Notes: a model not told the origin generated them from the sequence alone. Positions 24,756 to 33,807 are shown, counted from the stretch's first letter. The stretch: 64,000 bases of DNA from RGIG8775 sp045612185 (GCA_045612185.1 JAZKYO010000101.1:7162-71161), one strand, 5' to 3'. Made by a program: numbers and translations.

Positions 24756-25730
24756 ATGATAGAGATAGAAAAGCCCAATATAACAATCGTTAATCTTAGT
24801 GAGGACGGTAAAAGCGGTAAGTTTATAGTAGAGCCCCTTGAGAGAGGCTACGGAACAACCCTTGGAAACTCTCTTCGCAGAATACTTCTCAGCTCTCTTC
24901 CCGGAGTTGCTGTTACAAGTATAAAGATTGACGGCGTATTGCACGAGTTTTCCACAATTCCCGGAGTAAAAGAGGACGTAACAGAAATCGTTCTTAACGT
25001 AAAGGGAATCACGGCAAAGCTTCATTGCAACACCCCCAAGACAGTAGTGATTGACGTGACAGGCCCCCAGGTAGTAACCGCGGGAGATATCAAGCAGGAC
25101 TCTGATATCGAGGTTCTTAATCCCGATCACCACGTCGCAACAGTAGGCGCAAACGAAAGATTCTATATGGAGCTTACGTTTGAGCACGGTCGTGGATATG
25201 TATCCCAGGAACGCAACAAGCAGAATCATACAATGCTTGCAGGTCAGACAACAACAGCACCCATAGGTACTATTTATACTGACTCTATTTACACGCCTGT
25301 TTACAGTGTAAGCTACACTGTTGATAACACCCGTGTAGGCAATATCACAGACTATGATAAGCTTACGCTTGAGGTTCTTACAAATGGAACTATCTCGGCT
25401 AAAGAAGCGATTTCGCTCGGCGCCAAGATTCTCAACGAGCATCTCAACTTGTTCGTGGATTTGTCCGACGAAGCAAGAAATGCGGAGATCATGGTCGAAC
25501 GCGATGACGTAAAGAAAGAAAAAGTCCTTGAGATGACCATTGAGGAGCTTGACATGTCTGTACGTAGCTTCAACTGCTTGAAGCGCGCAGGCATTGACAC
25601 AGTAGAAGATTTGACTAACCGTACCGAGGAAGATATGATTAAGGTAAGAAACCTCGGAAAGAAGTCGCTTGAAGAAGTAATTCAGAAGTTGCACTCACTC
25701 GGACTTAGCCTTAAGTCCGAAGAGGATTAA
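24756..25730 (+). CDS. rpoA: RNA polymerase alpha subunit
   Basis: 324 residues. The N-terminal dimerisation domain holds RGYGTTLGNSLRRILLSSLPG; a linker near 235-250 leads to the C-terminal domain with ELDMSVRSFNCLKRAGIDTVEDL and RNLGKKSLEEVIQKL, which contacts UP elements and activators. ATG at 24756 behind AGGAGG. Complete. Confidence 0.98.
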   Translation: MIEIEKPNITIVNLSEDGKSGKFIVEPLERGYGTTLGNSLRRILLSSLPGVAVTSIKIDGVLHEFSTIPGVKEDVTEIVLNVKGITAKLHCNTPKTVVIDVTGPQVVTAGDIKQDSDIEVLNPDHHVATVGANERFYMELTFEHGRGYVSQERNKQNHTMLAGQTTTAPIGTIYTDSIYTPVYSVSYTVDNTRVGNITDYDKLTLEVLTNGTISAKEAISLGAKILNEHLNLFVDLSDEARNAEIMVERDDVKKEKVLEMTIEELDMSVRSFNCLKRAGIDTVEDLTNRTEEDMIKVRNLGKKSLEEVIQKLHSLGLSLKSEED

Positions 25731-25780
25731 TCCTCTGTGCATAAAACGAGTAAAAGATAAGCAGAAGGAGGGAAATCACA

Positions 25781-26146
25781 ATGCCCGGAACCAGAAAACT
25801 TGGCAGAACAACTGCTCATAGAAAAGCAATGCTCCGCGGACTTGTAACACTCTTGCTTGAGAAGGGAAAGGTTGAGACCACCCTTACAAGAGCAAAGGAA
25901 GTTCGTTCGGTAGCTGAGAAAATGATAACACTTGGCAAGAAGAATACACTTGCAAGCCGTCGTAGCGCACTTGCGTATATTACCAAGGAGTCCGTAGTAG
26001 CTAAGCTCTTTAGCGAGATCGCTCCCAAGTACGAAAACCGTAACGGTGGTTATACACAGATCTTTAAGATGGGTCCCCGTAGAGGAGATGCTGCTGAAAT
26101 GGCAATCATCAAGCTCATCGACGAGGATGTAAAGGCTGCTGAGTAA
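25781..26146 (+). CDS. rplQ: 50S ribosomal protein L17
   Basis: 121 residues with RKLGRTTAHRKAMLRGLVTLLLEKGKVETT and the C-terminal NGGYTQIFKMGPRRGDAAEMAIIKLI. Last gene of the cluster, 50 nt behind rpoA, and followed by an intrinsic terminator. The energy-coupling-factor ATPase genes that often follow rplQ are not here. Confidence 0.98.
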   Translation: MPGTRKLGRTTAHRKAMLRGLVTLLLEKGKVETTLTRAKEVRSVAEKMITLGKKNTLASRRSALAYITKESVVAKLFSEIAPKYENRNGGYTQIFKMGPRRGDAAEMAIIKLIDEDVKAAE

Positions 26147-26160
26147 TTATTAACAAACAA

Positions 26161-26188
26161 AGCAGGTTGCGAAAGCAACCTGCTTTTT
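26161..26188 (+). terminator. Terminator of the ribosomal gene cluster
   Basis: Perfect 10-bp stem AGCAGGTTGC / GCAACCTGCT with a GAAA tetraloop and TTTTT, 14 nt past the rplQ stop. Its 3' side also lies just past the stop of the leftward pump remnant, so it may stop that transcript too. Confidence 0.95.
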
Positions 26189-26192
26189 GTAT

Positions 26193-27956
26193 TTAATAAC
26201 CGCGTTTTTTGATAATAAGCTTCCAGATAAGCTTCCGAATAAATTCGGCGGGGAATACTAATAAAGCCGATAAAAGAGCAACCTGCAATTCGCTTGCGTA
26301 AAGCGGGGCAGTTCGCAATACGTTGCCGCCAAGGTACACAAAAAGTATCTGAATTACAGATATCATTAACATAATAAAAGTGAACGGACGGTTTTGAGTT
26401 ATACCCGCGAGAAGATTTAAGCGGTCGCTTCGCGCATTGAAGCAGTTGAATACCGCGGCAAAAATGAAAAAAGCGAAAAATGCGGTAAGCAGATATATAT
26501 TGTCCTCGGCATTTCGGAAATGTGAAGTAAAATAAGGATTTGTCAGAAAGGATAACGATAAACAAACCGTAAAGGCTCCAAGCCAAATGATTTGGTTAAC
26601 CATATAAGAATTGAGGATCGGCTCGTCTCGACGTTTGGGCGGTTCTTGCATGTAAGAATCAAGTGGCGGTTCACCTGCAAATGCCAGACCTCCAAGGGTG
26701 TCCATTATAATGTTGATCCAAAGCATTTGAACAAGCGTTACAGGCGCGTCGATTCCCATAAACGGACAAATCATGCTAACTCCAACCGCGCAAAGATTCA
26801 TAGTGAGTTGAAGAACTATAAATTTTCGTATGCTTTTGAAAATATTGCGTCCATAAAGAACAGCTCGTACAATAGAGGCAAGATTGTTGTCAAGAATTAC
26901 AATATCTCCCGCCTCCTTTGCGACCTGCGTGCCATTGCCCATGGAAAAACCAATATCTGAGCATTTCAGTGCAGGGGCATCGTTAATTCCGTCTCCTGTC
27001 ATACCGCAAACGAGCCCACAAGACTGAGCGATCCTTACAAGACGGCTCTTATCCTTGGGCAAAGCTCTCGCAATTACAGCAAGATGAGGTAAAAGATTCT
27101 TTAAATCACCGTCAGAGATTTTAGATAATTCATCACTTGTTAAACAAATGGATTGCGAATTGCTTAAAATACCACACTTCTTGGCGATTGATGCTGCGGT
27201 TTCTTTGTTGTCTCCCGTAATCATAACAACTTGTATTCCGGCGCGTTTAAGCGAGGAGACCGATTGATTGGCCTCATTTCTGATTTTATCAGCAAGCACG
27301 ATTCCACAAACTAAAGTTAAACCGCAACTTTTTCCATGGTTCGGGGGCTCGACTGCACAAATGATAACACGACTTCCTCCGTCTGTGATCTTGTTCAACT
27401 TGACGCAAAATGCTGAACGATCAAAGGCGCGGATATTGCCGTGCTTGTCTAAAGAATGTGTTGTATTAGACATTATTTTCTCAGGGGCACCCTTGTAAAA
27501 CGTAGTTTTGCCACTGAAACCAACGACGGCGCAGGATATTTTTGATACGCTGTCAAAAGGAATTCTTGAATATAGTGTGCAGTTCTTTTCCATGTCTGAC
27601 TTCAAAAGAGATTTTAACAGAGCAATTTCGGTGGAATTTCCACCTATAATCTTACCGCCTTGTATTTCTGATGATGTGTTGTAAAGAGCGTTTAATCTAT
27701 ATAATTCAAAGATTGTAGGGCTTTTGGCTTTTAAATCCGAAACTGTCGAATAATCTTCGGTGTCTGTAAAAAGTGATGATACGCTGAGTATCCCCTCAGT
27801 CAAAGTTCCGGTCTTGTCGGTGAATAAAATATTCATGCTTCCGGCAGCCTCAATGCCAACCGGTTTCTTTACTAAAACTTTGTCTTTTACCATTTTTTTA
27901 ATATTTGATGACAGCACAACCGAAATCATCAAAGGAAGACCTTCAGGATATACCCG
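26193..27956 (-). pseudogene. Ca2+-type P-ATPase, C-terminal half left by prophage insertion
   Basis: The open frame encodes about 585 residues of a P2-type cation ATPase: VYPEGLP of TM4, phosphorylation site DKTGTLTEG near residue 39 counted from the first usable start, MITGDNKETA, MTGDGINDAPALK, and TM5-TM10 with FMGIDAPVTLVQMLWINIIMDTLGGLAFAGEPP in pieces. Missing are TM1-TM3, the actuator domain and half of TM4. Upstream of VYPEGLP the frame meets a stop (27957-27959) in foreign sequence. The breakpoint coincides with the prophage end, so this is one half of an interrupted host gene, not a decayed one. Without the actuator domain it cannot pump. Confidence 0.9.
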
Positions 27957-27965
27957 TTATAACTG
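27940..27965. other. Host-prophage junction (attachment half-site)
   Basis: Host homology, on the minus strand, runs through the codons for Y-P-E-G-L-P and then stops; from about 27950 rightward the sequence no longer reads as an ATPase and leads to the serine recombinase. Large serine recombinases cross over at a 2-bp core within a site of about 50 bp, so the core should lie within roughly this interval. The exact dinucleotide cannot be read from one end. Confidence 0.75.
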
Positions 27966-28033
27966 ATAAAAGTTATGGGGCTAGGTGAATGGTTGGGACA
28001 AGGGGGGCGCCTCCTTTCGCTGTCTTCTTTTCC

Positions 28034-28062
28034 AAAATATCACATCGGCGGGGATTTGTCAA
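28034..28062 (-). promoter_or_regulatory. Promoter at the prophage end, pointing outward
   Basis: On the minus strand TTGACA (28062-28057), 17 nt, TATTTT (28039-28034), followed by GAAAGGAGG near 28010 and a TTG reading only six codons before a stop. In the lysogen it points into the truncated pump gene; in the circular phage it would point across attP toward the other phage end. Confidence 0.55.
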
Positions 28063-28120
28063 GGGGTTTTTGAAAAAATTTTTTGACGGCGAGTTTGGGG
28101 GTTTCGTGCGTTCATTATTA

Positions 28121-28134
28121 TATACGCGCGTATA
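28121..28134. repeat. Perfect 14-bp palindrome TATACGCGCGTATA
   Basis: A self-complementary sequence in the 290-nt noncoding stretch between the integrase stop and the junction. Position and symmetry fit a small DNA-binding site, perhaps for the recombinase or a directionality factor, but no second copy was seen nearby. Confidence 0.5.
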
Positions 28135-28252
28135 ATGGAAGAAAAAATTTTAGAAAAAGTTGTGATTTTGTTGTTTTTTGGTTTTGCCGATCTTTGGGGG
28201 CTTTGCTCGGCGCGCGATGAACATACGCGCGCTCAGCGCACGAAATTGCATA

Positions 28253-29641
28253 TCATTGCGGGGTATTGAGAGTAAGGAATATTTCACCGTTTGAATCAAC
28301 GATGATTTTTTTAATTACTCTGGACCAGAATGCTTTTTTATGTTCGGGGTCAAGCTTTTCGTAGGATTTGGCGAAGTTATCAAACTGGTGCAAGTCAATA
28401 GGTTTTCTCGCTGCTTCCTTTTCCTCGGTCTCGGTATCCGCGAGGAGCGCAGAGAGGCTTCGGTAGTCCTTTTCATAAAGTTCGCGCGTTATTAGGTCAT
28501 TAAGGTAGAGGTCCTTAAGCTTTTCTATTTTTGCGAGAATTTTGGACTTATCGGGGCCTTTCTTTTTTATTTGTTTTCCGCGGTTCTCGAGCTCTGCGTT
28601 ATACATTTCCGCATGATGGCGCACGTTTTCTACAAGCCACTTTTCCAAGTATTCTTGGTTAAACTGCTTATTCATGTCGCATCGTCGCGACATCTTGGTA
28701 TGACAGCGATAGTAGACATATTCTTGGGTAATTCCGCTTGGGCGCTTATTACGACACGCATAAGTTGACATACGGTTTCCGCAGCTTTCACAAAAGATTA
28801 GGCCTGTAAAATAGTACACTCTATCGCTACGCGCATTATTGTGTCGTTCGGCTCTGATTTGAACGAGGTTCGAGGCGAGTTCAAACGTTTCGTTATCTAT
28901 TATTTGCGGACACCAGCCTTGTATTCCGTAGGCTTCACCGACATACCAGCGATTTTGTAACATGGATTTCATTGATTTATGGTCAATATAGACATTATAT
29001 TGTGCCAGGATATAACGAGAGGTTTCTGAAATGGATCTGTTATCGAGATAAGTTTTAAACATATCTTGTATTACAGGTGCGAGTGCTTCGTCTACTACAA
29101 CACGTTTTTCCATAATCTTAAATCCTTTGGGCGTTTGACCTGATACAACTCTACCTTCTTTGACCATGTTTTGAAAAACGAATTTTATTCTTTCGCTTGT
29201 TCGGTCGGACTCGTCCTGGGCTATTGCCAGCTTAATATTCAGGGCAAGTCTTCCGTTGGCGGTAGTGGTATCGTAGTCCTCTTCGGTGGCGACCCACTGC
29301 ACTTTATATTTATCAAGAATTGCTTGAACTTCATAGTAATCGGCGATGTTTCTGAACCAGCGGTCGAGTTTGATAAAAAGCACGACGTCGATTTTTTTCG
29401 CTTTAACATCCTCAAGCATTCGCATAAACTCGGGGCGGCGGGTATAACGTTTACGCGCCGATATTCCTTCGTCGACGTATATGCCTACGACGGTGAGGTC
29501 GTTTTCCTTGGCGTACTGAACGAGGCGTTCGCGCTGGGCATCGAGCGACACACCGTGCATTGCCTGTTCTTCGGTAGATACGCGGGCGTAAAGCGCGGCA
29601 CGTTTTATGCCGTCATCTATTCTTTTTTGGGTATATGCCAT
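28253..29641 (-). CDS. Large serine recombinase (phage integrase)
   Basis: 462 residues. Resolvase domain 1-150 with catalytic Ser22 in YARVSTEEQ, DEGISARKRYTRRPEF, and LDRWFRN; a Recombinase domain from about 165 (PKGFKIMEK); a zinc ribbon (CESCGNRM ... RC) near 275-310; and a coiled-coil tail near 350-420. It integrates and, with a directionality factor, excises the phage through a 2-bp crossover. GGAG lies upstream of the ATG. It is transcribed toward the junction and lies beside the half-site, the usual place for an integrase. Confidence 0.95.
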   Translation of the reverse strand: MAYTQKRIDDGIKRAALYARVSTEEQAMHGVSLDAQRERLVQYAKENDLTVVGIYVDEGISARKRYTRRPEFMRMLEDVKAKKIDVVLFIKLDRWFRNIADYYEVQAILDKYKVQWVATEEDYDTTTANGRLALNIKLAIAQDESDRTSERIKFVFQNMVKEGRVVSGQTPKGFKIMEKRVVVDEALAPVIQDMFKTYLDNRSISETSRYILAQYNVYIDHKSMKSMLQNRWYVGEAYGIQGWCPQIIDNETFELASNLVQIRAERHNNARSDRVYYFTGLIFCESCGNRMSTYACRNKRPSGITQEYVYYRCHTKMSRRCDMNKQFNQEYLEKWLVENVRHHAEMYNAELENRGKQIKKKGPDKSKILAKIEKLKDLYLNDLITRELYEKDYRSLSALLADTETEEKEAARKPIDLHQFDNFAKSYEKLDPEHKKAFWSRVIKKIIVDSNGEIFLTLNTPQ

Positions 29642-29692
29642 AGTTTCTCCTTTCTTTTGAATTTTTATTATACACTCCGAGGGAGAGGGTAT

Positions 29693-29959
29693 TTAAGGTT
29701 TGCAATGACCGCAAGGGGTATATTTTTGATACTTTGCGGTGTTTATCTCTGATTGAGGAATTATTACTTGATTCTTTTCGCTTGGTAGAAAAGAGCAAGT
29801 GGCTTTATGATATTTTTTTGATTCTTTGTTACCTATGTAATGTGCGTATGGCAGTTCGGTTTCCGATGGCAAGTGATTGCATTCCGGATAATTATATTTT
29901 ACGCAACCGCACAGCATTATAGCGCAAAGAATTGTTAGTATCAGTCTTTTAAGTTTCAT
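29693..29959 (-). CDS. Small lipoprotein with a C-terminal Cys-rich (Ada-like zinc) domain
   Basis: 88 residues from the ATG at 29959 (a GTG at 29971 is possible). A basic signal peptide ends in the lipobox LCGC, so the mature protein would be lipid-anchored outside the membrane. The rest carries HYIGNKESKKYHKATCSFL and TPCGHCKP, the pattern of the small zinc-like domain seen at the C-termini of thermonuclease and ComEC-like proteins. The start overlaps the end of the helicase gene, indicating coupled translation. Expressed with the lysogeny genes, it is a lysogenic-conversion candidate; function unknown. Confidence 0.7.
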   Translation of the reverse strand: MKLKRLILTILCAIMLCGCVKYNYPECNHLPSETELPYAHYIGNKESKKYHKATCSFLPSEKNQVIIPQSEINTAKYQKYTPCGHCKP

Positions 29960-29963
29960 ATTT

Positions 29964-32360
29964 TTATTCACACGGTGGACACATAATCTGCTTTGATCTA
30001 GAGCGAGATATAAGTGCTCCTATTAATTGTGTATTTGTTTTGGATCGCCAATAAGCTGTATCACAAACAATAATAAGATTACGTTTTACACGGGAGATTG
30101 CTGTATTTAAAGTGTGCAGCCCTTCGGGTGTATCACTGTTGCAAAACCAGACATTTTGATTCCCAGAGTCTACTACGCTTAAAATTACTGTGTCCCACTC
30201 ACGTCCTTGAGAAGCATGGACGGTAAGTATATTATCTCGATCTATTAAATGCGAGAGTTCTTTTTGCAATAGATCACGCTGCTTTTTATATGGTGTCATG
30301 ACTGCACAGCTTTTGATTTTGTAATGAGAGAGATATGCTTTAATTTGCCGTACTTCTTCGGAACTAATGCGCTGTCCTTTTTCTTCCGGAAGTGCTGAAG
30401 CGTGAATGAAGTGGATTATAGTTTGAGAATCGCCGTCTTTTCCATTTATCCCTTTGAACCCAATGTGATATACGAAATGGTCTAGTATTAATGCCAGAGA
30501 ATTATCAAATCTATGGGTTTGAGTTAATGTGGCGGTTGCGGCGCACTTTATCTCAGGGACTTCTATGGCGGACTTTGTAGAGAGATATCGGTCATAAATT
30601 TTTTGCAGAGAGGTATTTTTCTCAAATAGTTCCGGAAAGTAAACCGCCGATTGGGCCCACATGAAAATTCTTGATTCGTAGGTTATTTTTTTAGCCTCGC
30701 ATATAGGGGTCAATTGCATATGGTCGCCCAAGAGTGTGACCGGAGCGTTAAGGGCATATAAGATGCCGGATTTTATAAAGGAACAGTATGCTGCTTCATC
30801 AAGGAATACATGTGCAAATTCATACGGTATATTTTCTAATAGATAACTATAATGCGAAAACAAATAATCAACGGTGCAAGCAAATACCTGCTTGGTGGAG
30901 AAAGTATTTTCGCGGTGTTCTTTTAGTTTTGCCAATTCGGCTTCTTTTTCTTTTATTTTTTCGGGGAGAGAGGGGTCTATTGTGATTTTTTTAGCCTCAG
31001 CGGCTATACCTTTAAAATGTTCGTTTGCTTGACGTAAGGTCTGAAAGTGAAATTCTCCGAACGTTTGAAGTAATATATTTTTTGCTACATTTGAGGTTTC
31101 CTTTAGCTCTTTGTTTTTTTTGTTGAATTCATTGTCAATAGCTTCAAGTTCAAATATTATTGATGAAATTGTTGTGTTGAGTTTTTCATATTCTATTTTG
31201 AAGTCTTCGAGCTGGATTTGCAACTGCATTTTTTTGTGTTGGTTATTTAAATGCTTTTCTTTATTAAATACTGTTTTGAATTTAAATAAAAACGAAGCTT
31301 CTTCGGCATCTATTTCTGAGACTTGTTTTTCGATTAATTCAATGCCGGATAATAAATCATCGGCATCAGCTTGGTGGATTTTCAAGCTCAACTCTAAATT
31401 TTCTTTTTGTGTTGACAAGTCTAAAAGTCTCTCGTGTATCTTTTCGGCAGTGGAAAAGATTTCGGAAAAAGCAGGAAAGTTAGTTAAAACTCTCTCGGCG
31501 TCCTGTTCTTTTATTAACTGTGCATTTAGTATATTAATTTCATTTTGAATGCTTTCCAATTTTGCTTGGTGGTCCAAACGATCACAAAGCTTAGGGTATT
31601 TGGCGCCAAAGCTTGCGGACGCTATGCCGAGTCTGTATATACAATCGATGCTTTCTTTTTCTTGTTGCAAGGTGTTTATAACAGATATCAAGGTTTGCTC
31701 AATAGCATTATTGGTAGGGGCGAGAACTATAACACGGTCTCCTCTTTTTATATATGTTAAAAGACAGTCCGCAAGAACAAACTGAGTTTTTCCCGTTCCC
31801 GGTGCCCCCCAAACGTATGATATATTTTCCGATAGGGCAGTTAAAACTGCCTTTTTTTGTTCTTCTGATTCTTTACCGCACTGTTCATTACCTCTGAAAA
31901 ATATCTCATCCTCTTTTACCAATGGATGCGGAGGAAGGGTTATTTGTTTTCCAAAATCTTCATACCATTTTTTTACTTTTTCTATAAGAAATTTCAGATC
32001 TGATACAATTTTGATACTGTTTGGGGGGATTTTATTGAAGACTTCAGACAATGGGTGTTGCACTTCAACGACAATTGAAGGCTGATCGTTGTCAATTTTT
32101 AATATGTTATATAGGTCTGATGAGATAAAATACTCATCTTTTTTACTATACCACTCATCCGAAATAATAGATGAGGTGATTTGAATACAAAAGTAGTCGG
32201 AATGATTAAGTTTATGCTGGAGCTGTAAGCGATATATATTATCATTTATCTTTATTATTTCAACGACGTTTACAACATTGCGCGACGTATTATTTGTTTT
32301 TGCATAATCATAATAGTTTTGTGCGCTCTCAATGGCGTCGCGAACAAAGGAACGGTACAT
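29964..32360 (-). CDS. Superfamily 1 helicase/ATPase with coiled-coil insertion
   Basis: 798 residues, UPF1/DNA2-like SF1 helicase. Walker A GAPGTGKT near 185, long charged coiled coil at about 265-460 inserted after motif Ia, Walker B VFLDEAA near 520, LLGDHMQLTPI (motif III), TVHASQGREWDTVI (motif V) and NTAISRVKRNL (motif VI). Residues 1-150 have no recognised domain and no nuclease motif is seen. GAAAGG lies 7 nt before the ATG. It sits between the repressors and integrase, transcribed with them, and is not needed by any visible phage replication gene; a cargo role such as defence against other phages is inferred, not shown. Confidence 0.8.
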   Translation of the reverse strand: MYRSFVRDAIESAQNYYDYAKTNNTSRNVVNVVEIIKINDNIYRLQLQHKLNHSDYFCIQITSSIISDEWYSKKDEYFISSDLYNILKIDNDQPSIVVEVQHPLSEVFNKIPPNSIKIVSDLKFLIEKVKKWYEDFGKQITLPPHPLVKEDEIFFRGNEQCGKESEEQKKAVLTALSENISYVWGAPGTGKTQFVLADCLLTYIKRGDRVIVLAPTNNAIEQTLISVINTLQQEKESIDCIYRLGIASASFGAKYPKLCDRLDHQAKLESIQNEINILNAQLIKEQDAERVLTNFPAFSEIFSTAEKIHERLLDLSTQKENLELSLKIHQADADDLLSGIELIEKQVSEIDAEEASFLFKFKTVFNKEKHLNNQHKKMQLQIQLEDFKIEYEKLNTTISSIIFELEAIDNEFNKKNKELKETSNVAKNILLQTFGEFHFQTLRQANEHFKGIAAEAKKITIDPSLPEKIKEKEAELAKLKEHRENTFSTKQVFACTVDYLFSHYSYLLENIPYEFAHVFLDEAAYCSFIKSGILYALNAPVTLLGDHMQLTPICEAKKITYESRIFMWAQSAVYFPELFEKNTSLQKIYDRYLSTKSAIEVPEIKCAATATLTQTHRFDNSLALILDHFVYHIGFKGINGKDGDSQTIIHFIHASALPEEKGQRISSEEVRQIKAYLSHYKIKSCAVMTPYKKQRDLLQKELSHLIDRDNILTVHASQGREWDTVILSVVDSGNQNVWFCNSDTPEGLHTLNTAISRVKRNLIIVCDTAYWRSKTNTQLIGALISRSRSKQIMCPPCE

Positions 32361-32407
32361 AATGTGGCCTTTCTTTTTACAAATTACTCATAAAGCAGAC
32401 GGCTTTA

Positions 32408-33013
32408 TTAAAATGTTTTTCTTGCTTCGATTACTTTGCCTATTATGCGAACGCGTCCGTTGTATATATCATCGGTATAAAAGTGTTTTGTTTTATATTT
32501 GGTAGTGTCTGGGTTATCTGCGACAAGGTCAATACCATTATCCCCCTCATATATTCTTCTACAGTAAACATCTGTGTCATCAATTACTACCACTGCAATG
32601 GCGTCATCTGGAACCCAGTGGTCACCTCGTACAATGATAATATCTCCATCATCAAATATAGGTGACATATCGTCTCCTTGCATACGTAGAGCAATATATT
32701 CAGAGGTGCTTGAAAAGTAGTGCATTTCTTCATCGAAATCTTCAATGTCGGTAATAGATGTTAGTGGAATGACATTTGTAAGGGAATCAAGAATCGGAAC
32801 ACGAACACAACAATCTTTCCTAATATTTGGACCGCCCATAATTGTTTCGAGTGAAATGTCGAAATAATCGGATATAGCTAACAGTGTTTTAAAGTTGGGT
32901 TTTAGTGTTCCGTCCTCATACGCCGACAATGTTTTCTTGTCTATATTGAGATGATCTGCAAGCTTTTTTGCAGAGATTTTTTTTAATGTTCTTATTTCTT
33001 TGATTTTAAGCAT
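32408..33013 (-). CDS. CI/LexA-like repressor, apparently protease-dead
   Basis: 201 residues: N-terminal XRE helix-turn-helix (ISAKKLADHLNIDKKTLSAYEDG) and C-terminal S24 peptidase fold. The nucleophile Ser is kept (QGDDMSP), but the position of the catalytic Lys reads Arg (DVYCRRIYEG against DEATCKKIKK in its neighbour), and the Ala-Gly cleavage site is replaced (LTNVIP against VAAGIP). It therefore probably cannot self-cleave. It is the second of two tandem paralogues (17 nt apart) in the lysogeny operon. Confidence 0.85.
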   Translation of the reverse strand: MLKIKEIRTLKKISAKKLADHLNIDKKTLSAYEDGTLKPNFKTLLAISDYFDISLETIMGGPNIRKDCCVRVPILDSLTNVIPLTSITDIEDFDEEMHYFSSTSEYIALRMQGDDMSPIFDDGDIIIVRGDHWVPDDAIAVVVIDDTDVYCRRIYEGDNGIDLVADNPDTTKYKTKHFYTDDIYNGRVRIIGKVIEARKTF

Positions 33014-33030
33014 TTTATACCCCTTTTGAA

Positions 33031-33636
33031 TTAAAAATGAATGGCACGCCTAAGTTCTACCACTTTGCCAAATATACGTACGGGAAGTTCTTCTACTTGT
33101 TTATTAGAGTATGATATCGGTTCGCAATTGTCAATGTTGAATGGTATAAGAGTGATACCTTCTGGATCTTTTTTTATTTTCTTACAGGTGGCTTCATCTC
33201 CGTCAACTAAAACTATTGCTATTTCACCGTTTTCAATAGTGTTTTGTACGCGGATAATAACTATATCCCCACTTTCAATTTTTGGAGACATACTATCGCC
33301 TTTTATACGAAGCGCTACATATTCTCCTGTGGTTGCCATTTCTTCTGTGATTTCCTCGTAGTCCTCTATATCGGTAATTGCCTCAATGGGGATTCCTGCG
33401 GCAACAGAACCAAGGACGGGAATCTTTACGCCTTTTTTGGCGCCGATACGAGGCAATCCAAAAAGTTCATTGACAGACACCTCAAGATATTCCGATATTT
33501 TAAGTAGGGTGTTAAAGTCAGGCTCACGTTTACCGTTTTCGTACAGGGACATAGTGCTTTCGGCTACATTGATGTATTCAGCAATTTCTCTTGCTGTAAT
33601 TCCTTTGTCTTTTCTAATTTCTTTGATTTTTAACAT
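33031..33636 (-). CDS. CI/LexA-like prophage repressor, self-cleaving type
   Basis: 201 residues; XRE helix-turn-helix (ITAREIAEYINVAESTMSLYENG), hinge with the cleavage site VAAGIP, then S24 peptidase with Ser in KGDSMSP and Lys in ATCKKI. Complete catalytic dyad, so induced by RecA in the SOS response. The start at 33636 is chosen because AGGAGG lies 8 nt upstream; an upstream ATG at 33684 lies in the operator. It faces the divergent Cro-like gene across the operator array. Confidence 0.92.
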   Translation of the reverse strand: MLKIKEIRKDKGITAREIAEYINVAESTMSLYENGKREPDFNTLLKISEYLEVSVNELFGLPRIGAKKGVKIPVLGSVAAGIPIEAITDIEDYEEITEEMATTGEYVALRIKGDSMSPKIESGDIVIIRVQNTIENGEIAIVLVDGDEATCKKIKKDPEGITLIPFNIDNCEPISYSNKQVEELPVRIFGKVVELRRAIHF

Positions 33637-33661
33637 TTTGCAAACCTCCTTTTTTAAAATA

Positions 33662-33690
33662 ATTATATCATTTGCAAAATGCAAAGTAAA
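33662..33690 (-). promoter_or_regulatory. Leftward lysogeny promoter
   Basis: Minus strand TTTACT (33690-33685), 17 nt and TATAAT (33667-33662), 26 nt before the repressor start codon. The first operator copy (33669-33687) fills the spacer and overlaps the -35, so the repressor can shut its own promoter. Confidence 0.7.
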
Positions 33691-33807
33691 GAGGTTTAAC
33701 TAAAAAAACAAAAAAACTTTGCAAAATGTCAAGGATTTTTCAAAAAGTACTTGACAAACTGCAAAGTTTGTGATATTATCAAGATGTCACTTGACGAAAT
33801 GCAAAGT
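33669..33807. repeat. Four-copy operator array of the immunity region
   Basis: Four sites share the core TGCAAAGT, three as CTTGACRNNNTGCAAAGT: 33669-33687 (a perfect TTTGCA-AAA-TGCAAA inverted repeat), 33716-33733 (on the minus strand), 33750-33767 and 33790-33807. Centres are about 46, 34 and 40 bp apart. They overlap the leftward promoter, the rightward -35 box and the start of the Cro-like leader, as expected of CI/Cro operators. Confidence 0.8.
33751..33779 (+). promoter_or_regulatory. Rightward early promoter
   Basis: TTGACA (33751-33756), exactly 17 nt, TATTAT (33774-33779). The -35 is part of the third operator copy, so repressor binding blocks it. It drives the Cro-like gene and the early phage operon. 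Confidence 0.85.

Noticed and set aside
26592..26960. A 122-codon plus-strand frame over the pump remnant
   Set aside because: Antisense to the intact C-terminal half of the ATPase; no ribosome site or recognisable motif.
28121..28134. The 14-bp palindrome as the phage attachment core
   Set aside because: Host homology ends about 165 bp away at 27940-27956; serine integrase sites need the crossover there, so this palindrome is not the core.
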